Below are positions 22,384 through 34,147 of a stretch of 64,000 nucleotides of DNA, piece by piece. The stretch comes from Marasmius tenuissimus (taxonomy: Eukaryota; Basidiomycota; Agaricomycetes; Agaricales; Marasmiaceae): contig JAQOTA010000050.1 in NCBI GenBank assembly GCA_029532415.1, positions 3,348,001 through 3,412,000 on the forward strand, read 5' to 3'. A program made the position numbers and the translations under genes. Each line of letters begins with the position of its first letter. The first letter of the stretch is position 1. Under the pieces are notes generated by a model, which saw only the letters and a program-made list of their open reading frames with translations, was not told the origin of the DNA and did no database searches.

Positions 22384-25300
22384 TCAAAGCTCATCATGTT
22401 GAACTACAGGGTTCCCGAATTCGTCGATCTCTTCCATCTCGATTTGCATCTACGACCCAAGGTTAGCCGGGAAGAGTTGTGTTGCACACAGAACTACTCA
22501 CCTCATCACGGAGATGCGGTGGAAGGATAACTTTTGCCTTCCCATCGTCCTCCGGAAGGTCGGGGAACTCGGGCATCTCTTCCAGTTCCTCCTCTGTTGG
22601 AAGGTTAGGGTCTACTGGCGGTGCAGGCTTCACGTCTGATGGCGTTTCTGCAGTCTCTGACACTCCGAGAGATCTCCTCAAGACACGGTCAACTCGACCA
22701 AAGAATCTAGAAAGAAAGGATGAGTTTATCACCTTAGTCGCCTACGCCTCGGATACTCACCTGTTCGTGTTCTCCACTTCAAATCCTGAACGAACCAGTG
22801 CACCATCAATGAGAATGGAGATGACCTCCTCCAGCTCTTCCTCGGCTTCAAGATCGCGCGTCGCTTCCGCCTCTTCGCCTTCCTCCTCCTTCGGAAGCTG
22901 CTCTACACGCTTCAACAATCCTTCGATCAAAGGAGACCGAGGGTTGATCTCCAATAATTTTGCTATCGAATGCGTGAGTTGCGTATCCGAACGACACGAC
23001 AGCAGTATGAACATACCCTTCATGGCGAATTCATGAAGATATCCCTTGCCTGACTTTGCATTGGAAGCACTCATCATACGTTGGACGTTCGCTGTACGGC
23101 ATTCAGGACAGTGCAGGTGTTAGGGAGAAAGTAGACATGCCAGTGTATCCATGACTGTCAGCGACCACCGCGACAGGACTTGTGACTAAACGGTTGGAAA
23201 TGACGACGTCGCGAACGACTTTGAAGGCTTTCTTCCTAAGATAGTCGAGCAATGGCTTGAACTTTTCTTCATACATCTTCTTTTGTTCTTTTTCCTCTTC
23301 CTCGGCGAGGGCTAAGGGGTGTATGAGCGAAACGAAAACGATTCGTTGAGGAGAAAATCGAACCTTCATCACCGAATTTGAGTCCAACCTTGGCGACGTC
23401 CTGGAATGGAACGTTCCTAGCATAGTATGGTCAACAAAAATGGAAAACTTCCGACGCCAAAGCACATACTTCCAGTTACGAACGTTCTGAACGAATATCT
23501 CGTCGAGCGGTTCATTGAGGAGAAGAACCTCATAGCCTCGTGCATGAAGTTTCTCGACGAAAACACTCTCAGCGAGCTCCTCAGGCTCTATAGACGCCCA
23601 TCAGTTTTGGCCGGATACAGAGAAAGGAAACAATCTAACCTTTGCCCATTTCCGACAGGAAAAATATCTGTTTTTGACCCTGCTTGCGGTGCTCAAGATA
23701 CTAGGATGAACCAATGCTTCAGTTGAGAATCTTTGAGCTTTCTGGTAATGAATATTACCTGGTCAAGGGAAGTCAAGTTTCTCATGTTCGTATGCCAGCG
23801 AGCCATGGCAGCAAGCTTGTCCCGGTTCTTGAGATCTTCGACGGCTCCGAGCTTGATCACAGTCTTGAAAGTCTTGTGGAACTCTTCGAATTTCTCGGGT
23901 TCATCGCTTTCAGTCAACTTTGAGAACATGCCGAGGATACGCTTCAGAAGGACGCCCTTGAGTTGCTTGAGGAATCGAGTGGATTGAAGGGTTTCTCGAG
24001 AAACCATCAGAGGAAGATCGTCGGCTAGGTAGTCACATTAGCACTGAATAGACGCGGACAATCGCCATACGTACCATCCACAACTACTTTAGCCCAGGCG
24101 GCCCACTTGGGTAGCGCTCCGTCTTCCCCAAGATCAGAGGTGATGAAAACACCTTTGTTCATGATCCTGATGTCCTTCGATTGGTATTGCAAGGGCTGTT
24201 GCCAGTAAGTCTCCTCGCTGTCGAGAAATATTCAGTAAGCGTCTGGCGACACATCCAGGAGTGAGTAGCTCACATTTCACTTGGCAAGTAGATAATGGCT
24301 TTGAAAGATACCCCGGAGGTTTCTGCAGAGAAGTGTTGCCATTCCATCGGCTCCTTAGTGTCCTTGAAAAATGCGGAATAGAATCTCTGCCGGGCAAAAG
24401 CGTGAGGTCCTGTTGGGCGAGACACGGCTGTGAACGTACCTTGTATTCCTCTTCAGTGACATCCTTGGGGTCCCGCATCCAGATGGCTGGACGAGAGTTC
24501 AGATGAAGCCATTCATCCACGACGATCGACTTCATTTTGGGCGGCTCCTCGACTTCCTCCTTCTTCTCCTCAACTTCTTCTTCAACGACGGCCTCCTCTT
24601 CGTCCTTCTCGCTGTCAGAGTCAGCCTCTTTCGTTGCCTCTTCTTCCTTCTTCTCCTCTCTCAACCTCTTAGCCTCGGCTTCTGCCTCTTCATCAACAAC
24701 CTCGGTCGTCTTCTGGTTGAATAAGTAAATTGGGAATGCAGTTGAGAAAGAGGAGTGCTTCTCGACGAGAGCACTAAGTCGTTCATTTTCGAGGTATTCC
24801 AGAGCGTCCTTTTTCAGATGGAGAGTTATTTCCGTGCCGCGTCCCAAGGTGTTGCCTCGAGGGTCGGGGTAGACCTCGAAAGAGTTCTCCTCAGAGGAAG
24901 AGTGGAAGACGTGTTGAGCAGGGTTCGGGTTCTTCGCGGTCTTGGGTGGCAGAGACGCGACATACACGCGATCGGCGACGAGGAAAGACGAGTAGAAGCC
25001 TAAACCGAATGCTCCGATGAGGTTGCCTTGGTTGGTGCCATCCGCCTTGTCTTTGTCTGCTTGGGCAAGGAAGTCCGAAGTTCCTGATTTCGCGAGTGTA
25101 CCCTAGTGAATCCCATTAGAAGGTCGCTCATCCAGGGTTACACAGAAAGTATTCACCAAGTTTGTCCTCAAATCGTCGGGCGACATTCCAATGCCAGTAT
25201 CTTCCGAATCGTCAGTCTGGGGGTTTCCAGAAACACGTGGTAACAGGCTCACCAGAGATGATGATACTTCCCCCATTGCCATCTTCATCCTTCACAGCTT

Positions 25301-25749
25301 TGATAGTGATATTGAGGGGATCAACACCATCCCAAACGTTCTTGTCCTTCAGCGCCGTCAGACGAAGCTTCTCAATAGCATCGTTGGCGTTCGAAACCAA
25401 TTCTCGGAGAAAGATTTCCCTAGGACGACCATTGATTCGTTTGTAAATGCGAAGGACTGGGTTTTGACTCACTGATGAGAGTAAAGACTAGAGAGAACTT
25501 CCAGATCAGACGCGTCCAGTTGGGTATAAATTCCAAGCCGTCTCACCTGTTGATGACTATCTTTCGCATACGAGCAACATCACTCTATAGACAAGGTGGT
25601 CACTTATTGACATACTTCACAACAAATAAGAATCGAAATGAACGAACCTGGTAGTCATATTTGGGTTTCGCGGACTCCGTGGATTCCTGAGCTGAGACGT
25701 AACCCAGCAGCAGGGTGCAGACAAGGGAATGTGACCAGGACAAACGCAT
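22384..25749 (-). CDS. ER HSP90 chaperone (GRP94/endoplasmin)
   Basis: Spread over a dozen or so exons. It has a signal peptide (MRLSWSHSLVCTLLLGYVSAQ) and an HSP90 N-domain with INSLYSH, EIFLRELVSNANDAIEKL, DTGIGMSPDDL, GTLAKSGTSDF and GLGFYSSF. The acidic charged linker (EEKKEEVEEPP region, about 24530-24680) comes next. Middle and C-terminal HSP90 domains follow (DEWLHLNSRPAIWMRDP, LPLMVSRETLQ, MARWHTNM, MSASNAKSGK). It ends in HDEL, an ER-retention signal. The N-domain residues contacting ATP (Glu, Asn, Asp and the glycine-rich lid) are intact. Signal peptide, acidic N-extension and HDEL distinguish it from cytosolic Hsp90. It folds secretory and membrane proteins. A TATA box lies about 90 bp upstream. 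Confidence 0.95.
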
Positions 25750-25837
25750 ACTGACTGAGTGAACAGCCCTTTCAACGTTTCCTGAATTCGAAGAGGACGA
25801 TAGAGCAAAGTTTACAGGCGGATAATCATTCAAGTAC

Positions 25838-25845
25838 TTTATATA
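25838..25845 (-). promoter_or_regulatory. TATA box of the GRP94 gene
   Basis: On the minus strand CCCTATATAAAGTAC lies about 90 bp upstream of the start codon, a plausible core-promoter position. No perfect unfolded-protein-response element (ERSE, CCAAT-N9-CCACG) was seen nearby. A CCAATTGACACG stretch at about 25862-25873 is the closest thing. Confidence 0.5.
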
Positions 25846-25992
25846 GGGGGTTCTCGCCTACGTGTCAATTGGCGTGTCTAATCGCACGGTAAACGGGTAC
25901 GTGAGTCTTCGGTCCCACGGCAACTAAACTCGGAAACGTCCAATTATTCTCTCTACATTTCTCCGAATACAAATGGGCTGTGCATCTGACTA

Positions 25993-28523
25993 TTACCGGG
26001 TGGGCGGAAGATGAACAGAAAGATCCGGAGCTGAGAGTGTCGACAAATAATGTCGTATCCATTTCTCTCTCTCCTCGGGAGCATGGTCGAACACAACATA
26101 TCGCTTGTCGTTCTGTGCACGAATTGACACTGTCAGGGCAGACTCAGGAACCCGGCCCGAGCACTTGACTCACCTTCAGGACCTTCACGATCTCATCAAG
26201 TCCAATGTTCTTTGCCAGAGCCTTCATATCGACTTTGCCACCTCCGGCTTCTCCTTCTTCATCATCTCCGTCTCCATCTCTCTTGACACCTCCGTCCACA
26301 CCTTCGCCCCCAATCTTCCCCAGTTTACCCCAGAACGCTACGAAGGAATTCTCCTTCATCATCTCGTCGAACGCCAATCTCGCTCTTTGGTTACGCTCTC
26401 TCTGCCATTTTTCGAATTCATGTCGCAGTGTATCGACATCAAAACCGAGCTTCACCACAGGAAGCGCGTTGACCAGTGATTCCAAAGGTAATTCCTTGAA
26501 TGGGGTGACAAGTGTGGGCGTGAGGGACTCGAATAGTGAGTATAGGTTTTCCAGATGCTTCGAGCGCAGGTGCGCAATGTGCGAGTGGAAAAGGTGAAGT
26601 TGCTGGTTGAGAGGTAACGGGGACCGGGTGAAACGAGGATCGGTTTGTAGCTGTGGCAAGGAAGCGTCCCACGAAGTCTGAAAGTACTTATAGGTAAGCT
26701 ACTGTCCTGCTTGGAGGCATTCCCGTACCTGTGGATCACGGATGGCGTCTGTCAATAGTGACCTTGGGTTTGGGGAGTCCATTAACGCCATAGTTTGCAC
26801 TCAAATAAAATACTCCAGAAGGCGCACCTGAAATCTCGCTCTCCTTCCTCTTTGCTGAGTTCCATCTTTGACCGTCCTATGTTGACTTCAAGGTTGTCAC
26901 GTTCCGCACGAACCTTGGCTTCGCGCTCTTGCAAGGCGCGTTTCTTTCGTTCTTCTTTAGATTCTTTGGTGGATTCTTGTTTGTCGGCCACGGTGTTCTG
27001 AGTTTCCTGAGCAGTTTGCTGGGTCGAGACGCCGGCTCTTGCTTTCGTGAATGTATTGAACAGTTCTTCCCGCAAGGAAGATGAACCAACAGCATCATAG
27101 CGTGGGTCCGACACCAGATCCTTCTTCACCTGCACAGAGATGTAAGTACGAGCGGGCAAACTGAGGCAGGCGTAGACAAACTTCTTTCCAGACCGCTCCT
27201 TCCGAGATCACTGCCTTCTCCTTTAGTAGATTAAAGAAATCAGCTTCAGCTTTTTCCGCAGCAGCCTTCTTCTCTGATAATGAGTCAGATATCGGTGCAA
27301 AGGTGCGGAAGTAGAACCGCAACTCACTTTGCCCGAGCTCTTTTACGAACTCTCTGAAGCGTTTTTCGCGTTCCCTGTCGTCTCTTCCCCACCCATGGAA
27401 GCGCCTGTCCTTTTTCCACGTTCTTCGGAAGTCTGTCCAGCTCGTTCGCGTGCTCTTCACCTCGGTTTCCAACAGAGCCTCAAACTGCTCTTGGGGAGTG
27501 GCCCCCTTTTCTTTCTTCACGTTCGCTTGACGCAACTCTCTAGCGCGTTCTTTACAATACTCATCGAAGGCCTCTTTCCGAGCGCTGACGGAGGAAAGAA
27601 CAGAATAGCGCTTGTCTGTGACGAACTTGGGTAGAGAAGTATCCCATGGGTGAAGCGGGTTGATGTCTTTTTCTCGCAAAAGCGTCTGACGGGGTATGTG
27701 TATAAGCCATTAGTGGAAAGCCTCGGAGAATTGGCACTCGGCGCACCTTGAACAGAGCCTTAGCTTCCTCTGGCGAGTACTGGGCTGCATAATCTCGCAA
27801 TTCTTGTGCTTTCTTGATTTGCTCATCGAGCTCTTTTCTGTATTCCTGTTCCCCCCGACGTTTTGTTTCCTCTTGCGCTCGTTTTGCTTCTTCAGCCTCT
27901 GCTGCCAATTGTGCGGCGGCTTCACGTTGCCATTCCTCGCCCTCCTGATCATCGTCATCATCTCCGTCGCTGTCACTATCATCATCTTCCTGCTCAACCG
28001 TTGCCTCGGTTTTCGCTCTCTTCGCATTCTTCACATCCGAAAGAGCATCCTCCGCCTTTCGCTTCACCATTTCCTGCACTTGACTCTTCACCCGTTCAAC
28101 TTCCATACGCTCCTCGTCCTCCTCATTCACCTCTTGGCTCCTTTCCGATGCTTGCTTCTTCGCCTCCTCCTTCTCAAACTGCTCGACTGCATCCTTGATG
28201 TCCTCTGGCACAGTCCAAACACTCTCCTTCTTGGTTTTGTGGGTGTAGAAAACACGCCCCTCAGTTGTCCTTACGCGTAACCATTCAGTCCCCGGTATTT
28301 GGACTTTGGATAATGGCTTGTCCTTCTTCTTTGAGGGTTCCGAGGCGGGCTGACCGGGCTGCAGGAATGTAGGAAGAGGCCGAACGTATGTAGATTCTTT
28401 CGTGTTCGCGTTGAAGTAATAGGTATGACCTGTCGGAGCTAAGTGTTGTGTCCATGGTGGAGGAAGAGGAGGTAGGTTTGTAGGCACGAAAGGTGGAGGG
28501 CCAGGAGGAGGAGGGGCAGCCAT
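25993..28523 (-). CDS. TCERG1/CA150-type WW and FF domain protein
   Basis: Starts MAAPPPPGPPPFVP. It has two WW domains: PPWTQHLAPTGHTYYFNANT, ending in STYVRP, and TEWLRVRTTEGRVFYTHKTK, ending in ESVWTVP. A long charged helix with an acidic DDDSDSDGDDDDD insert is followed by a series of FF domains (KALFKTLLREKDINPLHPWD; EQFEALLETEVKSTRTSWTD; VSDPRYDAVGSSSLREELFN; and others). The last exon ends in NDKRYVVFDHAPEEREKWI, closely matching the C-terminus of metazoan TCERG1 rather than Prp40. Such proteins bridge elongating RNA polymerase II to splicing factors: FF domains bind phosphorylated CTD, WW domains bind proline-rich splicing proteins. About six exons, inferred from the splice sites. Its start codon is 45 bp from that of the divergent gene to the right. 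Confidence 0.88.
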
Positions 28524-28568
28524 GATGACGGTGGGGAGCACAATGTTCTCCGAGCGCTTGGCTAATGG

Positions 28569-29599
28569 ATGGCTGTTAGCGGGCGCCAATCGGCACCCAA
28601 TTCACCACCATCACCAGCACCAGCCGCAATGAGCATGTTCAGTCCATTGACCTTGGCCTCCTCCACTGGGCTTACACGTTCCAATTCACGGAAATCTCGT
28701 AGCAATACAGCACAGACAGCAGCCGGAACGACTTCCCAGACCGCAGATATCAGCCCAGTTACTCGCACTGCAGTTTCGTTGGAATATGCATCTCTCATAG
28801 CCAAGTCCCATTGTCCCCTTGGGATGTACATTTTACCCTCGACAGAAAACATCATGGTCTGGGACGGTGTTCTCTTCATTCACAAAGGCGCGTGCAGCTT
28901 GATATGAGTCGCGATCTTCACCTGAACCTTGACTTACGCTCAGGCTACTATTCCGACGCAATACTCAAATTTAGGATAACCTTTCCCTCAAATTATCCGG
29001 AACGACCCCCCAAAGTTCAGTTCATAACCGACGTCTTTCATCCTCTGATTGCTCCAGACGGAGCTTTCAATCTCGCACCTCAAATTCGCACATGGCTGTA
29101 ATTCACCGCATCCTACTACCAAGTCCAAACACAGAGCTAAGCTTGTCTCTCTTGCAGGCCGGGACAGCATCACGTATTCGACGTGCTTCATTTTATTAAG
29201 GTTGCCTTCAAAGCCTACGCTATCGAGAAATTCGAAGAAGATGACTGTTACAACAAGGAAGCCTACAGGTTCGTCCTCCCCTAATATCCCTCTTTTCGCT
29301 TCCTATTCGCAACATAGCTGATCCTCCTCCCCAGATTGTGAGTCAAGCATAGTTCCTCGCAACCGGCCGAGCTGACTACCGAAACCAGATTCCACGACTC
29401 AACATCGTCGTTCGCGGCACTGGCGTCCCAATCAGCCTCGTTGTCAAAGTCGTCCTCGGCGTTGTTCGATGCAGATCAGCCCACGATGACTTCGAAACCC
29501 TCGCATGGGATGAAGTTCACAGAGCTGAGTCCCAAAGTCCTCGAGCAGGAACGGGCCAAATACGGGCTCCGAAAATGGGACAAAGAGGAAAGCTCTTGA
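28569..29599 (+). CDS. AKTIP/FTS-like ubiquitin-conjugating enzyme variant (no catalytic Cys)
   Basis: Exons 28569-28887, 28944-29097, 29158-29268 and 29389-29599 (264 aa). After a Ser/Pro-rich start comes a UBC fold: LEYASLIAKSHCPLGMYILP, VWDGVLFIHKG, YYSDAILKFRITFPSNYPE, RPPKVQFITDVFHPLI. Where active E2s have the catalytic cysteine this protein reads DGAFNLAP, so it should be inactive. HHVFDVLHFIKVAFKAY, NKEAYRF and the terminal KYGLRKWDKE match the Fused-toes/AKTIP group, which in animals joins Hook proteins and FHIP in the FTS-Hook-FHIP complex linking dynein to endosomes. The first intron starts with GC rather than GT, or the sequence has a small error. An internal ATG at 28629 is an alternative start. 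Confidence 0.85.
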
Positions 29600-30125
29600 A
29601 CGTTCGAATCTCCGAGGGACTCTCTGTGGATTCAGTACGTCCATCATATACCAACGATCCTTATCCAGCAAGCTGGGCTATATTTCCTGTACATAGCTCA
29701 TAGCCAACTAGCTAAGCAAGGCAAGTGCTTTGATACTACTCGTACTACGTACCTATATCCGACGCAGGTGTAACGTGAAAGAGGGAAAAAAGTATGTAGA
29801 ATGAATGAATAGAATAAATAATTTCAATACACACAAGAACCACCCAGAAGCCACGAGAGAGAAAGAAAAGGTAGCATAGTCTATCGCTCGCGCAAGAGAA
29901 TGAAACAACCAAAGCTCGACGTTGAGGACGAAATGGTTGTTGAGGGAGTGTAGAGTAAGGGGAAGAGGAGGATATGTAGGAGAAGAAAAGCAAGCAAGAA
30001 AATAGAAAAAAAAATAATTCACTTCAGTCCATTTTCCTGCCAGAGTACTCGCTATTGTACAGCGCTACAGGACCATTAGCCCAATCATAATGACACATAA
30101 AGATGGTTTAGTTCATCGATACACT
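29600..30125. other. Convergent intergenic region, no gene seen
   Basis: 526 bp between convergent stop codons. It holds AT- and A-rich 3' flanks (AGAAAATAGAAAAAAAAATAA around 30000) and no supportable coding frame. Confidence 0.5.
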
Positions 30126-32109
30126 TCATGCCCTTCTTGGCAAGGGCGGGACGTTACTGTCCCGGTCGAAGCCAAGTGGGTAGGAAGAAAGGTCACTAGT
30201 GATGGCTAAGGTGTCCAGACTTGCCCTTTGGCGACCGTTGTTGTAGGAATTATTGAAGGACGAAGGGGCCCCAGAGTTGTCGGTGGCACCAGAGTCAATC
30301 TGGAAAGGGAATGAGCCCAATCCAGAAGAGGCTGTGGAAAATTGAGAGCCGTTCGACAACCCCAAAGTTCGCCTATCAGGTGGAGGAGGAAGACTTTTGT
30401 CTTCTTCGGTTATACGCCTGGGGGTCTGGGGACTTGAAGGAGAAGGGGGTACTCCTGGGGATGGCGGAGTGACAAATGTATGTTGTGCAAGAGGAGAGAC
30501 AGGTGGAGACCTAACGGGCCTATCGGAGATGGGCGACGGAGGAACAAAGGGGAACGACTCGAGAATGGAATCACCAACTGATGCCGATGTCACGACAGAA
30601 GACCTTGAAGTCCTGCGGCTTTTGGTATCGAGACCCTGTGCCCGTGCTTGCGCCTGCGCATGAGCGAGAGCCATCTGCTGCTGTTCTTCGAAGGTTCCCT
30701 GGTCATTAGTCGGAGGCGTGACCAATCTTCCCATGGTGGTCCTGTAAGGTGACCTGGGAACGCCTGCCGTGGACGGGGGGCTCAAGTGGCTGAGACCAAC
30801 ATTAACTCGGGTGGCACTTGCGATGTCGATGACCGAACCGGCTTGAGTACTGATACTGGAAGGTCGGCTATCGACCGCTCCGCCTTTACCTTTGGTCCAT
30901 GGGAGAGTCGGGCCATCCGGAGTCCATGTTGATTGAATGGAATCATGTGGTGAGCCGGAATCAGTGAATGTCGTGGTCATCGCGCCTGCAGAAGAAGGCG
31001 ACAAGGTAGTGCGGGTAGATGAGTGCTTGTCGCTGAAAGGATCAGCACCCTCAACCGATGCCTTGTCGGAGACACTTGCGACGTCCGAGGGGCCGAATGA
31101 GGTGGCAGCCAGGGGAGAAGTGACGGCGGGGCGAGCCATTTGAACTCGAAGGCCATCTGGCGTGGTCGGGGTCAGAGAGCCGGCATTCACCATCTCGGCC
31201 TTTCTAACACCCATGACCTGCCGAACAGGACCCTTATTGGCGGTCACGATCATCGGAGCCTCATTGAGGAAATCACTGGAATAGCTGGCACTGGACATGT
31301 ACGAGTTCCTGGAGGAGACGCCCGAGATGCCGGAGATCTGTGATTGGGCATATTTGGGGTTTGTAGGGCGCAGGGAATCCTTAGAGACGTTAACGTGATC
31401 CAAGTTGAGGTCCATCTCTGGGGTGCGCACGGGTCGCACGGGCGAAGCTGACCTGGTTGATTCTTCCTGAGAACGTAAGGAGCCGGAGTCTGGGGAGACC
31501 AGTGCGATAGGAATGACGTTGGTACCCCCCGTGCCAGCAGTTTGGATGGAATGATTGTCACTGAAGGGATTCGAGCGCACTGACGAAGCTCGCGAGGTTT
31601 GAGTATCGCCATGCGATATTTGAGATTCGGGGTCGAGATCTATTGTGGTATTGGATGAAGTTGAGTATACGCGGACAGTGCTGCGTTCTGTGGGTGTAGG
31701 CGGTGGTTTTTCTGTGGGATCTGGTCGGTTGAGAACATCCACTGCTGCCGCTGGAACATCGGGCTTTGGATCTTCAATGGAAGTGGCCTTGCGAGAGCGA
31801 CGACGGTACCAGGTGAAGAGAGCGATGGAGATTCCAAGGAAAATGAGAACTCCAACGACAGCCCCTGCTACTGCGCCTTTGCTGACACCCCCGGACGAAG
31901 AACCACCAGACTCAGACTGGACTTTGGGGACACATTGAAGTTCAGGGCATGAGCAGCCTCTACAGATAGCAGTGAGTACCAGATAAAAATGTGTGAGATT
32001 GGATAACGCACGAGGTGATAAGACGACATTCTGTGTCGGCAGGGCAAGCACTACAGTCTGGGATGTTGGTACAGCATTCGTCGCGAGTGAAAAGGCCGTC
32101 AATGCGCAT
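30126..32109 (-). CDS. Opy2-like single-pass membrane signalling anchor
   Basis: Two exons, 32012-32109 and 30126-31959, encode 643 aa. There is no classical signal peptide. The N-terminus is a compact cysteine-rich module: DECCTNIPDCSACPADTEC followed by GCSCPELQC. A Ser/Gly linker, one TM helix (AVAGAVVGVLIFLGISIALF) and a basic stop-transfer YRRRSRK follow. The long cytoplasmic tail is rich in Ser/Thr-Pro and proline motifs such as PVSPLAQ and PPSPISDRPVRSPP. This matches the layout of Opy2, which recruits Ste50-Ste11 to the membrane in the yeast HOG osmostress pathway. The Cys-rich domain order and TM position support it; the tail is not conserved enough to test. The role in osmosensing is inferred from the family. 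Confidence 0.68.
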
Positions 32110-32389
32110 AACTGGTTGATAAAAGAGAGAGAGAAAAGAGCGTGAAGGAGAGTTTGACCGAAAGAGAAGGAACTGTGCTGGGAGCCTGCAGCTGGACGAT
32201 GAAGCGGTCGCTTTGCTGCTGCCTAGTAACACAGGTCAAACCCACGTCGTGAGAAAAATAAGATGTGCCTTACTGTGACACCCTCATTTCGGCACCCTCT
32301 TTCCCAAAGAGGCAATTTTGATACCGAACAGCCGGATTTTCGTCTTGGGCTTACCTAAGTGCTCATTTCAAGTTGACAGGAAAGCCTTC

Positions 32390-34055
32390 ATGGCCATGGA
32401 CCGCGACCAGGACAGTGACATTTTCTTCATCGATACTTCCCCAGACGCAGCAGCAATCCCAGCACCTCCTTCTCCTCAACAAAAACATGTCACTACAGAA
32501 TCTTCCTCCAGCTCCCTTCTCCTTCCTAGTCACGTCTCAGTTTTTGGTTCTGTACCTGTTCAAAATCTCCCCTCCCCCTCCCCACCACCCGAAGGCGAAG
32601 AGAGTTACATCGAATTTCTCGATTATGGCGGCAACTCCAATGTTAGTTCCCTGTTTTGACCGTGTCGTTACGTGTTCAAAGCTTGATACGCAGGAAAATG
32701 GCGTAGTTCGCTACTTTCAAACCCAAGAGGAGGAGATACCCGTCGCTCCGACCGTAATCATCTGTAAGCGGTGTAACGCGAAAGGCGAGCATAAAACAGC
32801 CAACTGTCCTGTTATCGTTGTATGTGTGCTATTTCTAAGCTTGCCAGAAATCAAACTTTTGACCCTAGAAAGTAGTGCTTGACATGTGGTGCCCGCAATG
32901 AGCATTCAACCCATTCTTGTCCCATCAGCAAGGTCTGTTTCAGTTGTGGAATGAAAGGCCATATCAACGCGGTAAGTCCCACATCAGGTCTAGAAGGTTC
33001 TCAAAATACACGCTTACGCGAACCTTAGAATTGCCCAAACCGAGGTCTCCGCTACAACGAAAGCAAATACGACGATTGTCATCGCTGCGGTTCATCTCAG
33101 CATTCCACAAATGTAAAGTCAGCTATCAGTTATCCGGGTCTTATATTGACCCTGTTGCCAGGAATGTCCAACACTCTGGAGATTGTACGATTATTTGACT
33201 GAAGCGGCCCGAAATGTTACGCTCGAGAACCGTCGCGCCAGAAAGGATTTACCGTTGGGTGGAGGTGGAGAAGGTTACATTGCAGAAGATGTGTGGTGCT
33301 ACAACTGCGGAGGAAGTGGTCATTGGGGAGACGTTCGTATTTCGTTATACTCAAGCCGGTTCCCTCCCGCTGATTCATCTACTCAGGATTGTAAAGTGAT
33401 GCCGCACAACGGAGACGTCCCAGCGGAGTACTCTGCTTTCAGCTCTCATAATCTATTCTCAGGCCCTTTCGCGGACTTCGACGCGGACCAAGCATCAACA
33501 TCCCGGCGCGAGTTACGCGACTGGGAGCGCGAGGACTATTGGGGCGATCGCGTGCCTACCAATGTTGGAAAGAAAGGGAAGAAGAAGGAGATCGCGAATC
33601 TCCGAGCAAAAGCAAACCCAGTTGAAGATGACGACGGAGATAACTGGTTCGAACGCTCTGCAAAAACACAACAGTCCGGGACTCGTGGTAATGGTCTTGC
33701 ACCCCCGACACGACCGGCGAAGATGAAAGTATCGATACCGAGAAGTCTTCAAGAACGGTTGAACGACGGGCCTCGAATAAACGAAGATTCTCGGAGGAGC
33801 GGGGACAGACGTGGAGATAGGGACAACCGAAACGACTCTAGCAGGCGCCGGGAAAGATATAACGACCGCGATAGACCGCGTAGGCACGACCTGGACAGCC
33901 GAGAAGGTAGAGAGAGCAACCGATCAAGAGATGAGTACAGGAGAGATAGAGACCGCAAGCCATCAGGTGGAGGAGGTAGCCTACTAGACAGGATTGAAGG
34001 CGGTGGAAGACGGACAGATAATAGACCACGATACAAAGGCGGATACTCGAGATGA
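32390..34055 (+). CDS. Zinc-knuckle protein, Air1/Air2-type TRAMP subunit
   Basis: Exons 32390-32641, 32694-32819, 32876-32971, 33029-33112, 33162-33332 and 33387-34055 (465 aa), all phases matching. Five CCHC knuckles: CKRCNAKGEHKTANC, CLTCGARNEHSTHSC, CFSCGMKGHINANC, CHRCGSSQHSTNEC and CYNCGGSGHWGDDC. The segment CPTLWRLYDYL after knuckle 4 is the Air1/2 hallmark (CPSIWR in yeast). In TRAMP, Air proteins bridge the poly(A) polymerase Trf4 and the helicase Mtr4 and help select nuclear RNAs for exosome decay. The C-terminal third is very rich in Arg-Asp/Arg-Ser pairs and ends RPRYKGGYSR, suggesting RNA binding or RGG-type methylation. The second in-frame ATG (32396) is an alternative start. 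Confidence 0.87.
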
Positions 34056-34147
34056 ATGATGGATTGCATGTGTATTACTCGTTAGGTACTGTACCCGATT
34101 TTGTATGACCTGGAAGAGGTTCTAATGTTACATACATAGGAGTTTCT

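Noticed and set aside
22384..25749. Cytosolic Hsp90 (Hsp82)
   Set aside because: A signal peptide and terminal HDEL are present, and the cytosolic MEEVD end is absent.
25862..25873. ER-stress element upstream of GRP94
   Set aside because: CCAATTGACACG lacks the N9 spacing and the CCACG half of a true ERSE.
25993..28523. Identification as Prp40
   Set aside because: Prp40 shares WW and FF domains, but the C-terminal NDKRYVVFDHAPEER and the DPRYDAVGSSSLREELF FF domain match TCERG1 more closely.
28562..28879. 105-codon minus-strand frame opposite the AKTIP-like gene
   Set aside because: It is the antisense shadow of the UBC-fold exon, which has clear homology on the plus strand.
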